Shown piece after piece: positions 42,963 through 51,756 of a stretch of 64,000 nucleotides of DNA (positions are counted from its first letter, which is position 1; the number at the start of each line of letters is the position of its first letter). Source of the stretch: Phycisphaeraceae bacterium (GTDB lineage Bacteria > Planctomycetota > Phycisphaerae > Phycisphaerales > UBA1924); the NCBI GenBank assembly GCA_020639235.1, contig JACKHC010000001.1, positions 2,542,001 to 2,606,000 on the forward strand, written 5' to 3'. Made by a program: the position numbers and the translations under genes. The notes under the pieces were generated by a model, which was not told the DNA's origin, ran no database searches, and saw only the letters and a program-made list of their open reading frames with translations.

Positions 42963-45597
42963 GTTCGATTCCCTCTCGGTTGTGTTCAACGACGGCGAGC
43001 GCATCAGCTTCTCGGGACTGCTCGGCGAGCCGTTCATGGATGATCTTGCGGTGGGCATCTTCGACGCCCGCGAGAAGCTCGGTCCCGCTCAGGCGTTCGT
43101 CACTGCGGCTGACGGCCTGGATGAGTTCGTCCTTGTCATCGGTGAAGACAAGCACTTGCTGGCGTCCACGCGACGCGCTGACGTAGAACTGCTCACGAGA
43201 AGACGCACGGAATGACCGTGACGATTGGCCGATGATGACCCTGTCCACGGTCTTTCCCTGGCTGGCATAACTGGTCACAACCAGGCCGTGCGCGATGTGC
43301 CCGTAGTCTTTCGAGATAGTCCATCCGTTGTTGAGCTGGAGATCTCCGGAATCAGAGAAACCGGTGATGGTGAAGAGATCACCATTGTTGAGCCGGTGCG
43401 CTGTATCAGCAGTCGTTCCGTTCTTGGTGATGCGGATTCGATCACCGGTTGCCACCTCGATCTGGTCCTGGTGGAACACGGTGAACCGCTCGGCTGCGTC
43501 AAGCGGCACTTCATCTTGTCCGACGGTCAGTCGCTGTCCCTTGCGGTGCCCTGGTGCGTTCTGATGGAAGACGAGCACATCGCCCGGACGATAACTCAGC
43601 GGATCATGCTTCTGGCCCAGGGTCAGGTTCGCCGGGATGAGTTCGGAGAAGCTGCGGGCGTCGTTGCCGAGTGCGCCGTGCGCGCGAAGCTGCCGCCGGA
43701 TTTCATCGGTAATCCGGTTGCCCTCGAAGTGTGTCGGAGAGACCACGAGCGCAGACTTGCCGTCCCGAGTGGCATCGATGTACGACTCCGCGATCGCCTG
43801 GTAGCGATCATCGTCATCAACCTCTCTGATCCAGCCCAGCTCATCGAGACGGCGGAAGCCTTGCTTCGTCTTGCCATCGCTCAGGTCCTTGATCGCGGCC
43901 TTGTACCGATCCTTCTGCCGCTGGATCTCCTTGATCTCGGCGGGTTGTAGTCCCGCCTCGTCTTCGAGCAGCCGGAGTGCTGCGCCCCGCTCGACCGCGC
44001 CGTGCTGGCGTTTGTCGCCGGAGAGCACCACGCGGGCGTCGATCTGCCCTGCCAGATCGAAGACCTGCCGCATGGTCTTGGTGCCGAGCAGCCCCGCCTC
44101 GTCGATCCAGAGGACAGCGCCCTGCGCGTCTCTTTGCATCGCAGGGTCAGCGAGCAGACGCGAGACGGTGTCGGCGGACTCAAAGCCCTCCTGCCTGAGC
44201 ACGCCGCGGCTGGCTCCGGCGGATGGCGCAAAGGCGAGCACACGCTGTCCGTTCGCCTCGATTGCCTCTCGGGCCTCCTGCATCATGGTGGTCTTGCCCG
44301 TGCCGGCGGCACCCCGTACCAGGATGACGCGGTCCCGTGATTCGAGCACATGGCGGACCGCCGCCTTCTGCTGGTCGTTGAGCCATTCACGGTGAAAGAC
44401 GTTCTGGTTCACCGTGATCGGAGTGCAGGCGCCCCGTCCCTCCCGGGCAAAGGCGAGCATCTTCGTTTCCTCTTCGAGCACGGCCTTGGTCGTAACCAGG
44501 CGTTGCCCCTTGCGCTCGGCATGAATCAGATCCTGCTGCTCGGTGACCCGTTCGATCGACTCCCGGCTTGCTTTGCCGATGCCCTGCTTGAGTGCTTCGG
44601 CGAGCAGCATCCGCTCAGGTAGGACTGACGCACGCTCGAAGGCGTGTTCCATCGTCCGGGCGACCGCGCTTCGAGCAGCGGCGTCGTCCTCGGTGATGGT
44701 GTCCTTCCCGATCCGGTTGGCGAGCGCCTCAAGCCGTTCAGCCTCGGCGTCGGTCAATCTTGACCGCCATGCAGACTCCAGATCCGGCATTGTCAGTTCG
44801 GCGGCTTTGGACGATCGGGTGCGGGCACCCAGCGTTGACTTGAGATCAGGATCGGTGATGTTCTTGGCGCTGGCGAGCTGTTCGATGCGGGCGGTTCGCC
44901 GTGAGAACTTGTCCATCGTCTCGGGATCGAGCCCGGCGAGTTCCCAGCCCTTGGCGGTGCGTTGGGTGTTCAGCCCAAGCTCTTCGAGCCGTCGGGCGAG
45001 TCTGGAGTGGAACACCGCCTCGAAGTACGGCGCGTCCCGCTTGAGATCGCCGAACTGCCCGGCCTTCCACCGGTCCTCTTCCCTGTCGAATGTCGCGTTG
45101 AACACGAAGCAGTGCGCGTGCAGGTGCGGGTCCGGCAGGCCGTCCACAGGACGAGCGGTGAAGTGCGTGAACTCGCCCCAGATGAGATTCCCGGTAACAC
45201 GGTCCTCGTTCTTGCCGCCGACGCGGACGCGGGCCTTGGATTCGGTCTCGATGTCTTCCATCGTGGCCCGGACCGAGTCTCTGAACGCTTCCAGTATGCG
45301 ATCGTCCCGCGTCAGCCCGTAGAGCAGCGACACGCTCTTGGGCACATGGAAGTTGAAGTCGTAGCCGACGCGGCGATGGTCTTTGCGCCGAACCGTGAGC
45401 GGTTCGCCGGTATCGGGCCGAAAGTTGTCACAGAGCCGGTCCCAGTCGCATTGATCCACAGTGCCCGTCAGCCCAAGCATGGACGCACCCTCGCCGCGCC
45501 AGAACCCGGTGAGTTCCTGGCCCTCGGTGTAGTAGTCGGCGGTGCTGTAGTAGCTCTTGGCCCTGCCGCTGCTGTTGCTCTGTGTGACTCGAAGCAT
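42952..45597 (-). CDS. MobF-family relaxase with C-terminal helicase (TraI/TrwC-like)
   Basis: The 881-residue protein has an N-terminal relaxase domain. The catalytic tyrosines Y16, Y17, Y22 and Y23 lie in KSYYSTADYY, and the metal-binding histidines H158, H160 and H162 lie in DPHLHAH. FHVPKSVSLLYGL is the conserved TrwC block. The helicase half has Walker A GAAGTGKTTMM near residue 430, LWIDEAGLLGTKTM as motif II, and DYGHIAHGLVVTSYASQGKT plus QFYVSASRGRQQVLVFTDD near the end. It nicks the transfer origin and unwinds the strand. AGGGTGAG precedes the start at 45597. It is smaller than F TraI but similar in size to TrwC. Confidence 0.94.
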   Translation of the reverse strand: MLRVTQSNSSGRAKSYYSTADYYTEGQELTGFWRGEGASMLGLTGTVDQCDWDRLCDNFRPDTGEPLTVRRKDHRRVGYDFNFHVPKSVSLLYGLTRDDRILEAFRDSVRATMEDIETESKARVRVGGKNEDRVTGNLIWGEFTHFTARPVDGLPDPHLHAHCFVFNATFDREEDRWKAGQFGDLKRDAPYFEAVFHSRLARRLEELGLNTQRTAKGWELAGLDPETMDKFSRRTARIEQLASAKNITDPDLKSTLGARTRSSKAAELTMPDLESAWRSRLTDAEAERLEALANRIGKDTITEDDAAARSAVARTMEHAFERASVLPERMLLAEALKQGIGKASRESIERVTEQQDLIHAERKGQRLVTTKAVLEEETKMLAFAREGRGACTPITVNQNVFHREWLNDQQKAAVRHVLESRDRVILVRGAAGTGKTTMMQEAREAIEANGQRVLAFAPSAGASRGVLRQEGFESADTVSRLLADPAMQRDAQGAVLWIDEAGLLGTKTMRQVFDLAGQIDARVVLSGDKRQHGAVERGAALRLLEDEAGLQPAEIKEIQRQKDRYKAAIKDLSDGKTKQGFRRLDELGWIREVDDDDRYQAIAESYIDATRDGKSALVVSPTHFEGNRITDEIRRQLRAHGALGNDARSFSELIPANLTLGQKHDPLSYRPGDVLVFHQNAPGHRKGQRLTVGQDEVPLDAAERFTVFHQDQIEVATGDRIRITKNGTTADTAHRLNNGDLFTITGFSDSGDLQLNNGWTISKDYGHIAHGLVVTSYASQGKTVDRVIIGQSSRSFRASSREQFYVSASRGRQQVLVFTDDKDELIQAVSRSDERLSGTELLAGVEDAHRKIIHERLAEQSREADALAVVEHNREGIEHDR

Positions 45598-45945
45598 CTG
45601 CTCACCCTGACATGGAAACCTTGCGATTCGGTAAACACGCTCGATGCGCACTCTTCCCAATTGCAGCGCTACGACCAGAATCAATGAGGGTTGCAGTTTG
45701 CTTGCCAGCAGTTGTGTCGAACGCACACGCTCCGTCTCGGGTGGCTCGACAGCGCCTCGCGTCTGGTCGATGGGCACGATGAAGCCGGGGTCGGGCCGGA
45801 TCAATCTGCCAAGGCCGCTTTCCGCGAGCGGAAGCCTTCGGCCTTTCGCTTGACCGGTGCGCTACGCCCCGACATCCGCGGCTTCGGAAGGCGTGCCATC
45901 GGGACGCGACAGGCGTGTCCCGCAACACAAACAAGGAGACTTCAC
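45598..45945. other. Intergenic region between relaxase and small genes; possible oriT
   Basis: This 348-base gap lies at the 5' end of the relaxase gene, the usual place for oriT. It contains one TGCCAGC (45703-45709) like the array upstream of parA and several imperfect inverted repeats (for example around 45830-45855), but I cannot identify a nick site. No coding frame is convincing. Confidence 0.35.
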
Positions 45946-46155
45946 ATGAACGACACCAACACAAACGGCGGCACGAACCGCACACCAAGCCACATCGCCT
46001 ATCAGGTCAGGGACCGCGAGGGCAAGAAGGGCATCTGGACACGCATCGGTTCCGCGTGGCCGCACGCAGATGGGAACGGTTTCAACATCCAGGTCGAGGC
46101 CGTTCCGCTCGATGGCCGCATCTCGCTGCGGGTGTTCACCGAGCAGAAAGACTAA
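45946..46155 (+). CDS. Small conserved element protein, 69 residues
   Basis: AAGGAG lies 7 bases before the ATG. After a Thr/Asn-rich start, HIAYQVRDREGKKGIWTRIG followed by AWPHADGNGFNIQVEAVPLD and GRISLRVF forms a compact all-beta unit. I recall similar short proteins from plasmids and mobile islands, function unknown. It is the first gene of a unit with the DNA methyltransferase and two more small proteins. Confidence 0.75.
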   Translation: MNDTNTNGGTNRTPSHIAYQVRDREGKKGIWTRIGSAWPHADGNGFNIQVEAVPLDGRISLRVFTEQKD

Positions 46156-46212
46156 TCGCAACTTCAACCGGCGGGCCTGCGGGCCCGCCTCATCTACAGA
46201 AAGGACTTCGAC

Positions 46213-46989
46213 ATGACTACATCACACCAAATCAACCCGTTCTTCGCCAGCAGGTGTACGGCCCGCATAGCCGGATCTTCACGCCACTTGCAGCCACTAT
46301 TCGCCAAGCTCCCGCGTGCCCCGATCACTGGTAGTCCGGTGCCGCGACTCACCAGCCTCTACCACCACGCAGACGCCGGTTCGTACGGGAAGCGAAGCTA
46401 CCCGGGCAACTGCGGCGGCAACCTCATCCGCGACCTGCTGCTCTACTTCAAGCCCCGGCTCGTGCTCGATCCGATGACCGGAAGCGGGACCTGCCAAGAC
46501 GTGTGCCGCGAGTTGGACTCGGACTGTCGCAGCAGTGACATCCATGATGGTTTCGACGCGACCAGTGCCGAAGCCATGCAGCAACTTGCGGGCGGCGGCC
46601 TCGCTGACTTTGTCTGGGCGCATCCGCCGTATTGGAGGCAGAAGCTCTACGCGGCCGACGATCGTGACCTCTCCCGTGCTGAGACGCTCCGCGAGTTTCT
46701 GGATCGCTACGCCCTGTTCATCGAGGCTGCGGCCGGCGTCCTGGAGCCGGGCGGGCGGCTGGCGATCCTGATGGGCGACTACCAGGACCGCGAGGCGGGC
46801 TTCGTGCCGCTGGTCTACCACACGAAACGCCTTGCATTTGACGCTGGGTTGCGGCAGTGTTGCACCGACATCGTTCGATTCAGCCACGGCGCGTCGAGCG
46901 GCCGCAAGGTGTACCGAAGCTCGTTCATCCCCGGCCTGCATGACGTGTGCGTGGTCTTCGAGAAACCACGCAGGGAGGCGCGGCAATGA
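46213..46989 (+). CDS. Orphan DNA methyltransferase (N4/N6 type)
   Basis: The 258-residue protein has methyltransferase motif I LVLDPMTGSGTCQDVCRELD (about 83-102), then motif IV FVWAHPPYW (about 136) where DNA amino-methyltransferases have D/N/S-PPY; here the first position is His. VLEPGGRLAILMGDYQD is motif VI-VIII. The last part ends HDVCVVFEKPR. AAAGGA lies upstream of the ATG. No restriction nuclease gene is adjacent, so it is an orphan enzyme that may mark element DNA against host restriction. The His in motif IV makes the exact specificity and activity uncertain. Confidence 0.78.
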   Translation: MTTSHQINPFFASRCTARIAGSSRHLQPLFAKLPRAPITGSPVPRLTSLYHHADAGSYGKRSYPGNCGGNLIRDLLLYFKPRLVLDPMTGSGTCQDVCRELDSDCRSSDIHDGFDATSAEAMQQLAGGGLADFVWAHPPYWRQKLYAADDRDLSRAETLREFLDRYALFIEAAAGVLEPGGRLAILMGDYQDREAGFVPLVYHTKRLAFDAGLRQCCTDIVRFSHGASSGRKVYRSSFIPGLHDVCVVFEKPRREARQ

Positions 46990-47396
46990 GCAGCATCTAC
47001 AGACCCATCACCCACATCGTCGCGGGCATCGCCCGCGACCGACTGGGTATCGAGACGCTGGCATCGCGGGGGAGCGATTCACTCGACTTCCACGATCTGT
47101 CAGTCGTGAACGTCGGGCAAGCCCTCGGCGATGCTTACGAAGCAGGGTACCGGGCCGCGATCGCAGAGGAACTCGGCGTGACCGAAGTGATCTACAGCCA
47201 CGACGCAGAGCGGTTCCCTTGGCAGGTCTTCTGCACAGAAGAGCGGTGCGTGCTGATATCCCGTGACCTGAGGGACCACCTGGTCATCGCCTCAGAGTTC
47301 AATGCCGACGACCGGCCGAACCGAGTCCACGTCGAGGGGCTCCGGCTTGAGCTGCTCGAAGTGGTCCGCCGCGAGCTGTATGGAGCCCGCCGGTGA
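46986..47396 (+). CDS. Small hypothetical protein with DUF6900-like start
   Basis: The 136-residue protein overlaps the methyltransferase stop by four bases (ATGA). The first 60 residues (THIVAGIARDRLGIETLASR; GSDSLDFHDLSVVNVGQALG; AYEAGYRAAIAEE) resemble a short helical domain found in plasmid proteins (DUF6900-like, from memory). The second half (VIYSHDAERFPWQVFCTEER) may be a small beta unit. The function is unknown. It is part of a four-gene unit with tight overlaps. Confidence 0.7.
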   Translation: MSSIYRPITHIVAGIARDRLGIETLASRGSDSLDFHDLSVVNVGQALGDAYEAGYRAAIAEELGVTEVIYSHDAERFPWQVFCTEERCVLISRDLRDHLVIASEFNADDRPNRVHVEGLRLELLEVVRRELYGARR

Positions 47397-47578
47397 ACGA
47401 CGAAGTTCCGCTTGATGACCTGTTCCACGGCTGTGCCCTGCGTGCGTTCGTCGAACAGGCCGAACGCACGCAGGGCTGGCCCGATCCTGAAGAGACGAGG
47501 CGGCTCGCCTACCAGTACTACGAAGAGGCGCTGGCAACTTCCAGACGACGCGATTGCGACACACGAATAGCCCCATGA
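47393..47578 (+). CDS. Small conserved element protein, 61 residues
   Basis: A GTG start overlaps the previous stop (GTGA). DLFHGCALRAFVEQAERTQG followed by WPDPEETRRLAYQYYEEAL is a helical domain that I recall from several plasmid-borne small proteins. It is the last gene of the unit starting at 45946. It has no known function. Confidence 0.65.
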   Translation: MNDEVPLDDLFHGCALRAFVEQAERTQGWPDPEETRRLAYQYYEEALATSRRRDCDTRIAP

Positions 47579-47946
47579 CTCGCGAGCAAAGGGCTCGTGA
47601 TGGATGGGTCTGCGCCTGGTAGCTGAGCGGCGGGCGGGAATGGCAGGCAGAGCATAAAACGTTTCAGACGTCTCCCCTAAGCGGTGCTTAGGACTTTCTT
47701 TCACGGTGAAAGCCTGCCATCAAACCCGCCCGCCATCAAGCCACCCAGCAGACCAGCGCGACAGCGTGCTGGCAAGCCTGCCTGCCAGCTATGGGGCTGT
47801 CCAGCTTGCCCGCTGTCGAATCAGCTCGCTGACATGCCAGCGAGTCACGGGGTCGGTGTGTCATCGTTGCAACACTGCCAGCGCGTCAGCATGCCAGCGC
47901 CACAAAGTGCTTGCATGCTGACAGGAAACGTGCCATTGCTCATGGC
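47579..47946. other. Non-coding region upstream of parA
   Basis: This 368-base stretch has no convincing gene. It carries two hairpins (CCTAAGC-GGT-GCTTAGG at 47676-47692; CTTTCAC-G-GTGAAAG at 47698-47712) and an array of TGCCAGC words leading into parA. It probably holds the parA promoter and the partition site. Confidence 0.55.
47768..47898 (+). repeat. TGCCAGC repeat array, candidate partition site
   Basis: TGCCAGC occurs at 47783, 47835, 47876 and 47892, with its complement GCTGGCA at 47768. The copies at 47835 and 47892 share a longer ATGCCAGCG. The spacing (52, 41, 16) is irregular. Placed directly before parA, the array fits a centromere or autoregulatory operator of the ParA-partner pair. 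This is inference. Confidence 0.5.
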
Positions 47947-48615
47947 ATGATCATCGCCATTGCCAACAACAAGGGCGGCGTCGGAAAGTCAACCCTCGCC
48001 GTTCACCTCGCCACCTGGCTCCATCGCCGGGGGCGATCGGTCATCCTCGCCGATTGCGACACGCAGCAGAGTTCATCGGAGTGGGTGGGTGAAGTCCAGC
48101 CGGACCTGCGCACCGAGACGTACCGCGATGCGGACGCGATCCTCAACGAGTTCCCATCACTCAAGAACGACGCAGAGTTCATCATCGCCGACGGACCAGG
48201 GAGCAACTCGGAGACGAGCAGGGCCTTGCTCCTGCTAGCCGACTTCGCCCTTGTCCCGTGCAAGGCTTCCATGCTGGAAGTCCGAGCGCTCGCCAAGGTC
48301 ACGGAGGTACTCCGGCAGGCCCAGGACATCAGGGGCGGCATGCCGCCATCGGTCATTGTGCTGAGCATGGTCGGCAAGAACTACCGGCTGACCAAGGACA
48401 TGAAGGACGCGGCGACGGCGCTCTCGCTGCCCGTCGCATCCACATCGGTCACCTTGAGACAGATCTACGCCGATGCGCCGGGCCAGGGCACCGTCGTGTG
48501 GGACATGAAGGCCCGGACTCGTGATGCGGCCAATGAGCTCGACCGGCTCTTCGCCGAGATCATGCCCGATATGGCCTGCGAGCCAACCGTAGCAACGAAG
48601 GAGATACCAGCATGA
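47947..48615 (+). CDS. parA: ParA-family partition ATPase
   Basis: The 222-residue ATPase has the deviant Walker A motif NNKGGVGKST at the N-terminus, ADCDTQQSSSEW (Walker A') and FIIADGPGSNSETSRALLLL (Walker B). It is a short ParA without an N-terminal DNA-binding domain, like type Ib plasmid ParA proteins, which work with a small DNA-binding partner. That partner is likely the 90-residue product encoded next, with a four-base overlap. The repeat array upstream would be the site. The ATG at 47947 is chosen because the P-loop family starts there; the longer frame adds 12 residues. Confidence 0.93.
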   Translation: MIIAIANNKGGVGKSTLAVHLATWLHRRGRSVILADCDTQQSSSEWVGEVQPDLRTETYRDADAILNEFPSLKNDAEFIIADGPGSNSETSRALLLLADFALVPCKASMLEVRALAKVTEVLRQAQDIRGGMPPSVIVLSMVGKNYRLTKDMKDAATALSLPVASTSVTLRQIYADAPGQGTVVWDMKARTRDAANELDRLFAEIMPDMACEPTVATKEIPA

Positions 48616-48884
48616 ATGAACGGAGATCACTGACCGAGGGCATCGAGCCAAAGCACACACCACCGACCAAACCCGATTCAGTGCAGAAGCAGTTTGTGTA
48701 CGGAGAGAAGCAGCCCGCCGAGACGCCCCGCGTGCTCGTTAGCACACGCATCCGTGGTGATCTCGCCCGGGCGCTAAAGCGCGCCTCGCTGCAGCGCCAA
48801 CTCGAAGGTGTGAAGCCCAACACACTGCAGGACATTCTTGAAGAGGCCGTCCAGCCGTGGCTGAAGAAGCACGGCTTCCTGTGA
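48612..48884 (+). CDS. Small ParA partner protein, ParG-like
   Basis: The 90-residue protein has an unstructured N-terminus (about 1-40, SLTEGIEPKHTPPTKPDSVQ) followed by a strand and two helices (RVLVSTRIRGDLARALKRAS; NTLQDILEEAVQPWLKKHGF), the ribbon-helix-helix pattern of ParG/CopG-type DNA binders. It overlaps parA by four bases and its stop overlaps the repA start. A flexible N-terminus in such partners stimulates the ParA ATPase. The assignment rests on position and this pattern. Confidence 0.78.
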   Translation: MNERRSLTEGIEPKHTPPTKPDSVQKQFVYGEKQPAETPRVLVSTRIRGDLARALKRASLQRQLEGVKPNTLQDILEEAVQPWLKKHGFL

Positions 48885-49819
48885 CAGACTTCGACGGACC
48901 TCCGCCGTCGTCTGGTCTGACCCGGCAACAGTGGGGACTCCTGATCGCGAGCGATCAGATCAAACTGGAGCAGCCCGATCGGCTGCAGTTCTCGCACAGT
49001 GTGCTCTGCCAGGTCGGAATGCCACGCAAATCCACTCCAATGCGCTCGTTCGAGCGAACGAACGGAAACCTGAGTCTACTGGTCGAGGCCGGCAAGCTGT
49101 GGAACGGTTTGTCGTGGACCGAGCAGCCACTTCCCTATGGAGCGATTCCCCGTCTCGTCATGGTGCATGTCAGCACCGAAGCGGTCAGGACGCGGTCGCG
49201 TGTCATCGACATCGGAGAGAGCATGCGGCAGTACCTGCTGCAGCTCGGCCTGCAGGTCTCGGGAGGCCCGAGGGGCGGGTACACGGCCCTGCGAAGGCAA
49301 CTCCAGGCCCTTGCGGCATGCCACATGACGCTGGGCATGACCAATGGCGATCGTGTGTCCACGATCGATGCCAAGCCGATCAAACGCTTCGATGCCTGGA
49401 TACTGAACGGGCTCCATGATGGGTCACAGCGGACGCTGTGGCCGGGAGAGCTCGAGTTGTCGGAGGACTTCTTCGACACTCTCACACGGCACGCCGTGCC
49501 GCTCGACTACCGCGCGCTCGCGGCCCTCAAGCACTCTGCACTTGCACTCGACATCTACACATGGCTCGCGCACCGATTGCAGCGGGTCCGGGACCACCGG
49601 GGCACGAAGGTGAGCTGGAGCAATCTCAAGGAGCAGTTCGGGCAAGACTATGGGAGGTCCAAGGACTTCAAGAAGTCGTTCCGGCACGCGCTGAAGCAGG
49701 TGTGCCTCGTCTATCCAGATGCGAACCTTCGTGATGTGCCAGGCGGACTCCTGCTCAAGCCATCGCACGCTCCTGTGCGCCGCACCCAGATCCTCATCGA
49801 GAGCGGTAGTACCGACTGA
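48881..49819 (+). CDS. repA: Plasmid replication initiator RepA
   Basis: The 312-residue protein matches the plasmid RepA family: QPLPYGAIPRLVMVHVSTEA followed by RTRSRVIDIGESMRQYLLQL, then SGGPRGGYTALRRQLQALAA and LDYRALAALKHSALALDIYT with a winged-helix-like middle. I choose the GTG at 48881, which overlaps the partner stop (GTGA). The frame extends to a GTG at 48857, which would overlap more. It follows parA and its partner, a common replication-partition order. An origin-like region begins right after its stop. Confidence 0.9.
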   Translation: MTDFDGPPPSSGLTRQQWGLLIASDQIKLEQPDRLQFSHSVLCQVGMPRKSTPMRSFERTNGNLSLLVEAGKLWNGLSWTEQPLPYGAIPRLVMVHVSTEAVRTRSRVIDIGESMRQYLLQLGLQVSGGPRGGYTALRRQLQALAACHMTLGMTNGDRVSTIDAKPIKRFDAWILNGLHDGSQRTLWPGELELSEDFFDTLTRHAVPLDYRALAALKHSALALDIYTWLAHRLQRVRDHRGTKVSWSNLKEQFGQDYGRSKDFKKSFRHALKQVCLVYPDANLRDVPGGLLLKPSHAPVRRTQILIESGSTD

Positions 49820-49990
49820 ATCGGAATGCCTGTGAACAACCCTGTGAATCCAGTGACTTATCCACGATGAATCGCCCTCCCTGCGTGCGCTGAATCGCCC
49901 TCCGTATGACGCCATTGATGCGCTGAATCACCCCCCCGTAAAACCGAGAGTCTTATACCTAGATCTTCTGCCTGTTGTTGTTCGACGATA
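49820..49990. other. Candidate replication origin (oriV)
   Basis: Directly after repA there are DnaA-box-like sites, TTATCCACG at 49858-49866 (one mismatch to TTATNCACA) and TGTGAACAA at 49831-49839 (one mismatch on the minus strand). Three repeats TGAATCGCCCTCC (49868, 49891) and TGAATCACCCCCC (49924) follow, then an AT-rich stretch. This is the makeup of an iteron-type plasmid origin. Confidence 0.6.
49868..49936 (+). repeat. Three direct repeats, iteron-like
   Basis: Copies at 49868-49880, 49891-49903 and 49924-49936 share TGAATCRCCC plus C/T. Starts are 23 and 33 bases apart, roughly two and three helical turns, as expected for Rep binding sites. Confidence 0.6.
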
Positions 49991-50836
49991 TTCGGTGGAT
50001 GAAACCTCGTGCAGACCGGTGTTTGAGCTGCATCGTGCTGCTCATCCGATTACCTGTCGGACAAGGGGCGACTCCTCAGGATAACCGCACAGGTCTTCGT
50101 TCGAGGTGGGGCAGGTGCCACGCGTAGCGTGGGCATTCAGGACGAGGACTCGGGCCGAACGACCGGTTGAGCAAGCCGCATCAATCATCTCCGCATCGAC
50201 GCTTTCAGAGGTTGGCAGTCGTCTGTCGAGAGTTGACCGCAACCACACTCTGGATGAGTTGAACCTCGGATACTTCACCAACTCTGGGGGCACTCGTCGG
50301 GCTGTTCGGACAGACCAGACCGCGGTGAGCAGCCTGCCTCGATACGGACTGGCCCACGGACAAGACCTTCGGGCGGAGCGGGCCTTGATCCTGTCTCGCT
50401 CACATGACAGCTTCTTCTGTTTCCAGGAGAACACCCTCGGGCACCGCGAGAGATGAGTGACGAGTCAACGAGTGTCACATGGTGGGCATCACGAGAAGTG
50501 ACAGCTCACCCTTCGAGTCACTGCGTCGGTATCTGGATCGTCCGGACGGCTCACAACGCACTCTCGGCTTTCTAACGCTCCGCTCCCGCCGTCACCGCGC
50601 CAGAGGGCGCTTCCGGTCTCCGGGCCTCGCACACCTCACGCCAGACCCGCCCCGTCCAGCGCCGGGGACGCCCGCACCTTAAGGGCCGCGGGTTCGATCT
50701 GTCATTCGTTTGTGCCTGCTTCGCAGGACCCTCCAACCTCCTGCCGGCTTCGCTCCGCTCGCTCCGTTGCACCCGCGAGTGGCCCCGTTCCTTGTGAAGG
50801 GGCCGCACGTCGCGGGACCCGCAAAGGAGCAAAGAC
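49991..50836. other. Region without a supported gene
   Basis: About 850 bases between the origin-like region and the ArdC-like gene. Frames of 116 (plus) and 130 (minus) residues exist at 50042-50456 but have mixed composition and no ribosome site I trust. The last 140 bases hold a hairpin (GGCCCC at 50780-50785 with GGGGCC at 50798-50803) and AAAGGAG ahead of the next gene. It may be a decayed gene or a leader. Confidence 0.4.
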
Positions 50837-51661
50837 ATGAAAGCCGAAGAAGCAAAGAAGATCGCCGACCAGGCACTCCAGAATCTCACCGACGCACTCA
50901 AGAACGGAAAGAGTGAGCGAATCACGCAGTACCTCGCGATGCTCGCCAGGTTCCACAGGTACAGCTTCGGGAACGTCCTACTCATCCTCTCGCAGAATCC
51001 CGACGCGACTCACGTCGCAGGGTTCGGCACCTGGAAACAGATGGGCCGCTTCGTCAAGAAGGGCGAGAAGGGGATTGTGATCATCGCCCCGATGAGCATC
51101 CGCCCGAAGAACGACAAGCCCAAGGGCGAGGAGCAGTCCGACCGAGACAAGCCCATCCTCCGATTCCGCGGCGTGTACGTCTTCGACGTATCCCAGACCG
51201 ACGGTGAACCGCTCCCCGAACCATCGCGAGTCAGCGGAGATCCTCTGCATCACCTCAACAGAATCAAAGAGCAGGTCGCGGAACGCGGTATCACGCTCGA
51301 CTACGACGACGTGCCGCCCGGAGCCGACGGCGTCTCACGCGGCGGACGGATCAGCATCCGAGCTGACCTTGAACCGGCCAACGAGTTCTCAGTCATCGTC
51401 CATGAACTCGCACACGAGCTGCTGCATCGTGGCGACCAGCGACCCGCCAGCAAGACCGTGCGAGAGACCGAGGCCGAAGCCGTCGCCTTTGTCGTCTGCC
51501 AGGCCATCGGCCTGGAGACCGGCTCGGCCGCTAGCGACTACATCCAGCTCTACGACGGCAAGGCCGAGACGCTCGCCGATTCTCTGGATCGAATCCAGCA
51601 CGTAGCAGCAGACATCATCAAGGCTCTCCTGGGCTCGGAGGAGCAGGTGTCAGCAGCCTGA
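50837..51661 (+). CDS. ArdC-like antirestriction protein with metallopeptidase domain
   Basis: The 274-residue protein has AAAGGAG before its ATG. The N-terminal half (about 1-125) matches the ArdC single-strand DNA-binding domain: MLARFHRYSFGNVLLILSQN, HVAGFGTWKQMGRFVKKGEK, GIVIIAPM and FRGVYVFDVSQTDGEPLPEP. The C-terminal half has the zinc peptidase motif HELAHELLH (HExxH) with a following ETEAEAVAFVVCQAIGL that supplies the third ligand. ArdC proteins protect incoming plasmid DNA from restriction. It has its own terminator. On this element it would act at entry into a new host. Confidence 0.9.
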   Translation: MKAEEAKKIADQALQNLTDALKNGKSERITQYLAMLARFHRYSFGNVLLILSQNPDATHVAGFGTWKQMGRFVKKGEKGIVIIAPMSIRPKNDKPKGEEQSDRDKPILRFRGVYVFDVSQTDGEPLPEPSRVSGDPLHHLNRIKEQVAERGITLDYDDVPPGADGVSRGGRISIRADLEPANEFSVIVHELAHELLHRGDQRPASKTVRETEAEAVAFVVCQAIGLETGSAASDYIQLYDGKAETLADSLDRIQHVAADIIKALLGSEEQVSAA

Positions 51662-51669
51662 CCCAAAGA

Positions 51670-51700
51670 CGCCCCGGCGGGAAGCTGCCGGGGTGTCCTT
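51670..51700 (+). terminator. Intrinsic terminator after the ArdC-like gene
   Basis: A stem CCCCGGC/GCCGGGG (51672-51678 and 51687-51693) is followed by TGTCCTTAGTT, 10 bases after the stop. Confidence 0.75.
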
Positions 51701-51756
51701 AGTTGTGGATCGCTCTGCGAATCTGAAGAGCGGGAATACGCAAGCGGTCGCGGTTG

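Noticed and set aside
42735..43215. Plus-strand frames opposite the relaxase end
   Set aside because: They are antisense to the coupled minus-strand pair with clear overlaps and ribosome sites.
47684..47950. Short plus-strand frame across the TGCCAGC array
   Set aside because: Its sequence is dominated by Pro, Cys and Ala from the repeats, and it overlaps the parA start.
50106..50456. 116-residue plus-strand frame after the origin-like region
   Set aside because: There is no trusted ribosome site and the sequence is low in typical protein pattern; a minus frame overlaps it fully. It was left as unannotated sequence.
50681..50730. tRNA-like T-arm (GGGTTCGATC)
   Set aside because: No acceptor, D or anticodon arm can be paired around it.
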